A stretch of 64,000 bases of DNA, taken from the NCBI RefSeq assembly GCF_900167135.1, contig NZ_FUWZ01000003.1, positions 1,083,664-1,147,663 on the forward strand. The letters are read 5' to 3'. Positions 62,101-64,000 of the stretch are shown here, piece after piece (positions within the stretch are counted from its first letter, which is position 1; every line of letters begins with the position of its first letter). The translations under genes were made by a program, and so were the position numbers. This DNA comes from Chitinophaga eiseniae. Its GTDB lineage: Bacteria; Bacteroidota; Bacteroidia; Chitinophagales; Chitinophagaceae. A model generated the notes under the pieces. It searched no databases. It was not told the DNA's origin and saw only the letters and a program-made list of their open reading frames with translations.

Positions 62101-62511
62101 AACAGCTTTATCGAAAACGATAAATACCTGTCATCCCGCAGAGGTCAATACGTTGAAAGAAACGGCGTAAGAGCTCCGTTCTCCAACATCTTCGACCTTC
62201 ACCTGGCACAGGACTTCTACATCAAACAGAAAAATGGTGTAAGACATACCCTGCAACTGACCTTCGACATCTTCAACCTCGGTAACCTGATCAACAAGGA
62301 TTGGGGCAGACTTTACACTGCACGTGCCGGCATGAGCTACAACAACTATGGTCTGATTGACTTCGTTGGATTTGAAGCTGATGGTACTACTCCGAAATTC
62401 AACTACACAGGTCCGGCTACTAAAAACAAAACCGTTGCCCAGATCGATGACATCGGATTACAAACTGCCCGCTGGCAGAGCCAGGTGGGTATAAGATATA
62501 CTTTCAAATAA
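59191..62511 (+). CDS. Oar-like TonB-dependent receptor with carboxypeptidase-regulatory domain
   Basis: 1106 residues. Signal peptide (about MGFKKLLFTLSLLLTTIFTY), CarboxypepD_reg-like domain (VGLPGATVVAVHLPSGT, VTISYIGFNEFS), plug (ALPTVGRNYTDFARL, NAIFVDGAVQNDVFGL), then a large barrel ending in VGIRYTFK. Resembles Oar of myxobacteria and Bacteroidota. Codon choice is strongly biased (GGT, CTG, AAA), suggesting high expression. Start: ATG 59191 follows a CACCTTTG box by only 4 nt; ATG 59212 is an equally good start with a short leader. An IS element lies 37 bp after the stop. Confidence 0.9.
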   Translation: MKQTSLIMGFKKLLFTLSLLLTTIFTYAQVTTSGMNGKVTGTDNVGLPGATVVAVHLPSGTRYGTTTDAEGFYRLPNMNVGGPYKVTISYIGFNEFSQDNISLALGQTFKLNAKLADKSREIKQVEVVAQRNNAFDPNRKGAQTVISRSQIEALPTVGRNYTDFARLTPQARLTKDGNGNNGISIAGTNSRYNAIFVDGAVQNDVFGLSDNGANGGQIGISPFSVDIIDQININVSPFDVKQGGFAGGSINAVTRSGTNNIEGSAYYFFRNQDLAGKRPTDVKGADRPKLPDFTSQTYGLRIGGPIIKNKLFYFVNAEFQKDETPQNFGYDTYAASLKANAASRDQLDAISTKLMKLGYDPGGYESNIRKLDGTKLFIRLDWNINNVHKFTIRHQYTRGVSTSPAVSNQRNIFYANRGVYFPSTTNATTAELKSLFGNKASNSLLIGVNRVRDDRGVMGNPFPNVFITKESIGFGSEAFSAANLLQQDVITLTDNFELYKGKHTITIGTSNEYYNLNNVFIRNNFGAYTYANVNDFLNDNSPIRFQRTFSAVDNGIGDDTKAAAKLKAMQLGLYVQDDYQISDNFKLSYGLRADLPIFLDKPRENAGFNENVLPKLEAAGWDLNGAKTGVKPDSKILLSPRIAFNWDVTGDQKTQIRGGAGIFTSRIPFVWVGGIYNNNGVTLGEMDVKYDPTKPTAPGNQPIVFNPAYDKQPSITAVPSGQIDLFAKNFKFPQVFRTSLAVDRKLPWGMVGTLEGIFTKTLNNVNYYNLAYVKNGNQTVTGNGADNRPIYRKIGTDTLGAYPNVYYAENTSKGYTYSFTAQLQKAFRNGLSANVAYTFSRAKGLNDGQSSQNSSQWRMPNVRGKNDLDMSYSIYDAGSRIVASVSYKKEYAGFMATTVSLFYTGQNGDRFSYGYRDNAGNQNITRDLPGSGDAGLSIMYIPRDASEIHLVDYKDAGGNTVSAADQWNRLNSFIENDKYLSSRRGQYVERNGVRAPFSNIFDLHLAQDFYIKQKNGVRHTLQLTFDIFNLGNLINKDWGRLYTARAGMSYNNYGLIDFVGFEADGTTPKFNYTGPATKNKTVAQIDDIGLQTARWQSQVGIRYTFK

Positions 62512-62548
62512 GCAGGATCTTATCCACATAAAAAAAGCTGACCAGTGA

Positions 62549-62574
62549 TGAAGTGCCCCCTAAAAGTTAGACAC
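62549..62574 (+). repeat. IS left terminal inverted repeat
   Basis: TGAAGTGCCCCCTAAAAG and onward; matches the right end with a few substitutions and one shifted base. It overlaps a 10-bp hairpin (62557-62566 against 62574-62583). Confidence 0.88.
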
Positions 62575-62592
62575 TTTTAGGGGACATTTTTT

Positions 62593-63147
62593 ATGAATAA
62601 AAGAATCAAATACAGTTATCAACAAAAAATAGGTGCAGTACAGTCAGTGATCTCTGGTAAGGACTCTCTGGCTTCTGCGGCACGTAAAATTGGAGGAAAC
62701 GACAAGAGTATTCAGCGCTGGGTAAATCTTTACAATCAGTTTGGGAAGAAGGGGTTGTTGCTTCGCTCTGGCAGCTATGAGGGCGAGTTTAAAGTTCGGG
62801 TTATAAAATATATGCTAAAAAAGCACCTATCTTTATTGCAGACATCAGCACTCTTTGGTATTGCTAACGATAGTGTAGTAGGTCGTTGGTTAAAGATATA
62901 TGAAAGCCAGGGAGTAGGAGGTTTACTGATGGAAAACAGAGGTAGAAAAAAGTCAGCAATGCCTAATAAGAAAAAAAAGACCACTAGAATAGTGTCTAAC
63001 CCCGAAGCGGAAAAGCTTGCTGCCTTGCAGGCAGAGAACGAGTATTTGCGCACAGAGCTTGCATTTTTAAAAAAGTTAGACGCCTTAATTCAGCAGGAAA
63101 AAGCTGCCAAAGCACAAGGCAGGCAGCAAAAGCCATCCAGGAATTAA
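62593..63147 (+). CDS. IS3-family transposase OrfA
   Basis: 184 residues. Two helix-turn-helix segments (residues 15-50: VISGKDSLASAARKIGGNDK; residues 70-115: LLQTSALFGIANDSVVGRWL) bind the IS ends, and a coiled coil (EAEKLAALQAENEYLRTELA) mediates multimer formation. The A AAA AAG motif at 63069-63075 in this gene should let some ribosomes shift to the -1 frame to make OrfAB. ATG lies 10 bp after the IRL hairpin. Confidence 0.93.
   Translation: MNKRIKYSYQQKIGAVQSVISGKDSLASAARKIGGNDKSIQRWVNLYNQFGKKGLLLRSGSYEGEFKVRVIKYMLKKHLSLLQTSALFGIANDSVVGRWLKIYESQGVGGLLMENRGRKKSAMPNKKKKTTRIVSNPEAEKLAALQAENEYLRTELAFLKKLDALIQQEKAAKAQGRQQKPSRN
63069..63120 (+). promoter_or_regulatory. Programmed -1 frameshift signal of the IS
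   Basis: The slippery heptamer A AAA AAG (63069-63075) is in register with the OrfA codons. Six nt downstream a stem GCCTT (63082-63086) / AAGGC (63116-63120) encloses an inner stem CAGC/GCTG (63091-63094, 63103-63106). The -1 frame stays open from here into OrfB. Confidence 0.8.
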
Positions 63148-63170
63148 GGCGGTCCTACGATCAGGAAATA

Positions 63171-63965
63171 TTGCTGAAAGTAGCGGGGATGGCACGGAGT
63201 ACTTTTTACTATTACTTGAAAAAATCGGTACAACCTGATAAGGATAATCACGTTAAAACTTCAATAATAGCTATTTATCGTCAGCATAAGGGTAGATATG
63301 GTTATCGCCGAATAACGGATGCTCTAAAGAGCAGTGGGATGCATATCAACCATAAACGTGTTGCCAGACTAATGAAAGAGTGCGGTCTAAAAAGCCTTGT
63401 TAGAAGGAAGAAGTACAAATCTTATAAAGGGCAGCAAGGAAAAATTGCCCGGAATCTGCTGAATAGAGATTTTAACGCCCGGAAGCCTAATCAAAAGTGG
63501 GTGACCGATGTAACGGAGTTCAATGTGTCAGGTAAAAAGTTGTATTTATCGCCAATTATGGACCTTTACAATGGAGAGATAATCAGCTACACCTTATCGA
63601 AACGGGCAACGTTCCATCAGACTATGGATATGCTTGAAATGGCGCTAAAAAAGTTGCCTGAAAAATCCAGACCGATCCTCCATTCTGATCAAGGATGGCA
63701 ATATCAAATGAAAGGGTATCAACAAAGGCTGCGAAAAAGAAGAATAAGGCAAAGCATGTCAAGAAGAGGCAATTGCCTGGATAATGCAGCTATGGAAAGC
63801 TTCTTCGCCATTCTGAAATCTGAAATGTTCCATCTGAAAAAATTTACATCAATCGAAACGCTTAAAAAGAATATTGTCAATTATATTCACTATTACAATA
63901 ATGACAGAATCAAACAAAAACTTAACGGCTTGAGCCCAGTACAATACCGAACTCAAGCCGCTTAA
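63171..63965 (+). CDS. IS3-family transposase OrfB (DDE integrase domain)
   Basis: 264 residues from TTG 63171, but the frame is open upstream past 63076, and homology begins before this codon (KAIQELRRSYDQEILLK), so the real product is the OrfAB fusion made by frameshifting. HTH_21 region HINHKRVARLMKECGL, then the retroviral-type core with D in WVTDVTEF, D in LHSDQGWQY and E in NAAMESFFAILKSE: all catalytic acids are present. It should be active. Confidence 0.94.
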   Translation: MLKVAGMARSTFYYYLKKSVQPDKDNHVKTSIIAIYRQHKGRYGYRRITDALKSSGMHINHKRVARLMKECGLKSLVRRKKYKSYKGQQGKIARNLLNRDFNARKPNQKWVTDVTEFNVSGKKLYLSPIMDLYNGEIISYTLSKRATFHQTMDMLEMALKKLPEKSRPILHSDQGWQYQMKGYQQRLRKRRIRQSMSRRGNCLDNAAMESFFAILKSEMFHLKKFTSIETLKKNIVNYIHYYNNDRIKQKLNGLSPVQYRTQAA

Positions 63966-63974
63966 TCAAAAAAG

Positions 63975-64000
63975 CTGTCTAAACTTTTGGGTTCACTTCA
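63975..64000 (-). repeat. IS right terminal inverted repeat
   Basis: The complement begins TGAAGTGAACCCAAAAG and ends the element at the last base of the window. Confidence 0.85.

Larger units (their letters stand above)
62549..64000 (+). mobile_element. IS3-family (IS150-like) insertion sequence, complete
   Basis: 1452 bp, bounded by imperfect terminal inverted repeats starting TGAAGTG at 62549 and at the complement of 64000. It carries overlapping-frame orfA and orfB with an intact DDE triad. GC content is clearly lower than in neighbouring genes, which points to recent acquisition. Target duplication cannot be checked because the right flank is outside the window; the left flank ends in TGA. 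Confidence 0.93.

Overview
The window comes from a Bacteroidota chromosome, most likely Chitinophagaceae (Chitinophaga-like). Evidence for this: SusC/Oar-type TonB receptors and beta-barrel receptors with carboxypeptidase-like N-terminal domains, an RprY-less hybrid histidine kinase, families largely confined to Bacteroidota (DUF2911, DUF2279, LptE of the Bacteroidota type, the HdrD-like Fe-S operon), TAnnTTTG -7 promoter boxes instead of sigma-70 boxes, almost no Shine-Dalgarno sequences, and a base composition near 50% GC. The genus is an inference. About 50 protein genes, one tRNA-His and one IS3-family element were found. No CRISPR array, prophage or obvious defence or secondary-metabolite island was seen; most of the window is core chromosome.

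Layout. 1-6.3 kb: 3' part of a hybrid histidine kinase, bioA, then a leftward group (ABC-2 permease, two tandem SRPBCC proteins, DUF2911 protein). 6.3-10.6 kb: sppA divergent from folK and a deoxynucleoside kinase, then a BaiN-like flavoprotein. 10.8-18 kb: a large MG2/TonB-plug protein, then a leftward aspA-Dcu-porin group for aspartate to fumarate metabolism. 18-23.4 kb: lipase, Tudor-like protein, a MocR regulator divergent from an AhpD-like protein and an acetyltransferase with a clear operator, and an unknown 401-residue protein. 23.9-30.1 kb: tRNA-His, DUF445, two paralogous outer-membrane receptors. 30-37 kb: pcm, phosphohexomutase, DUF2279, a phosphoribosyltransferase, and a membrane Fe-S redox operon. 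37-44.5 kb: miaB, a sigma-54 activator, then an envelope-biogenesis run (lptE, TPR-like protein, secG, mltG, BrkB). 44.7-52.7 kb: thioredoxin-like lipoprotein, M14 peptidase, ggt, DinB, lipoprotein, BioF-like enzyme, TraB/GumN. 52.7-59 kb: a TamB-type protein and ribBA. 59-64 kb: an Oar-like receptor followed immediately by a complete IS3-family element that ends exactly at the window edge.

The most unusual non-coding feature is a dispersed family of 110-220 bp long inverted repeats (five copies between 3.0 and 37.2 kb) built from CGCAAAG/CTAAGCAGC words. Every copy touches or overlaps the stop codon of a gene, and in three cases the repeat supplies the last codons of the protein. Other non-coding signals are a second AT-rich palindromic repeat family, a 28-bp hairpin tandem repeat beside a Tyr/Cys-rich small reading frame, promoter boxes only 4-5 nt from the start codon that suggest leaderless mRNAs, a MocR operator, and in the IS a textbook -1 frameshift signal. 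I found no clear new multi-gene defence-like or biosynthetic system; the repeat family is the best candidate for something undescribed.
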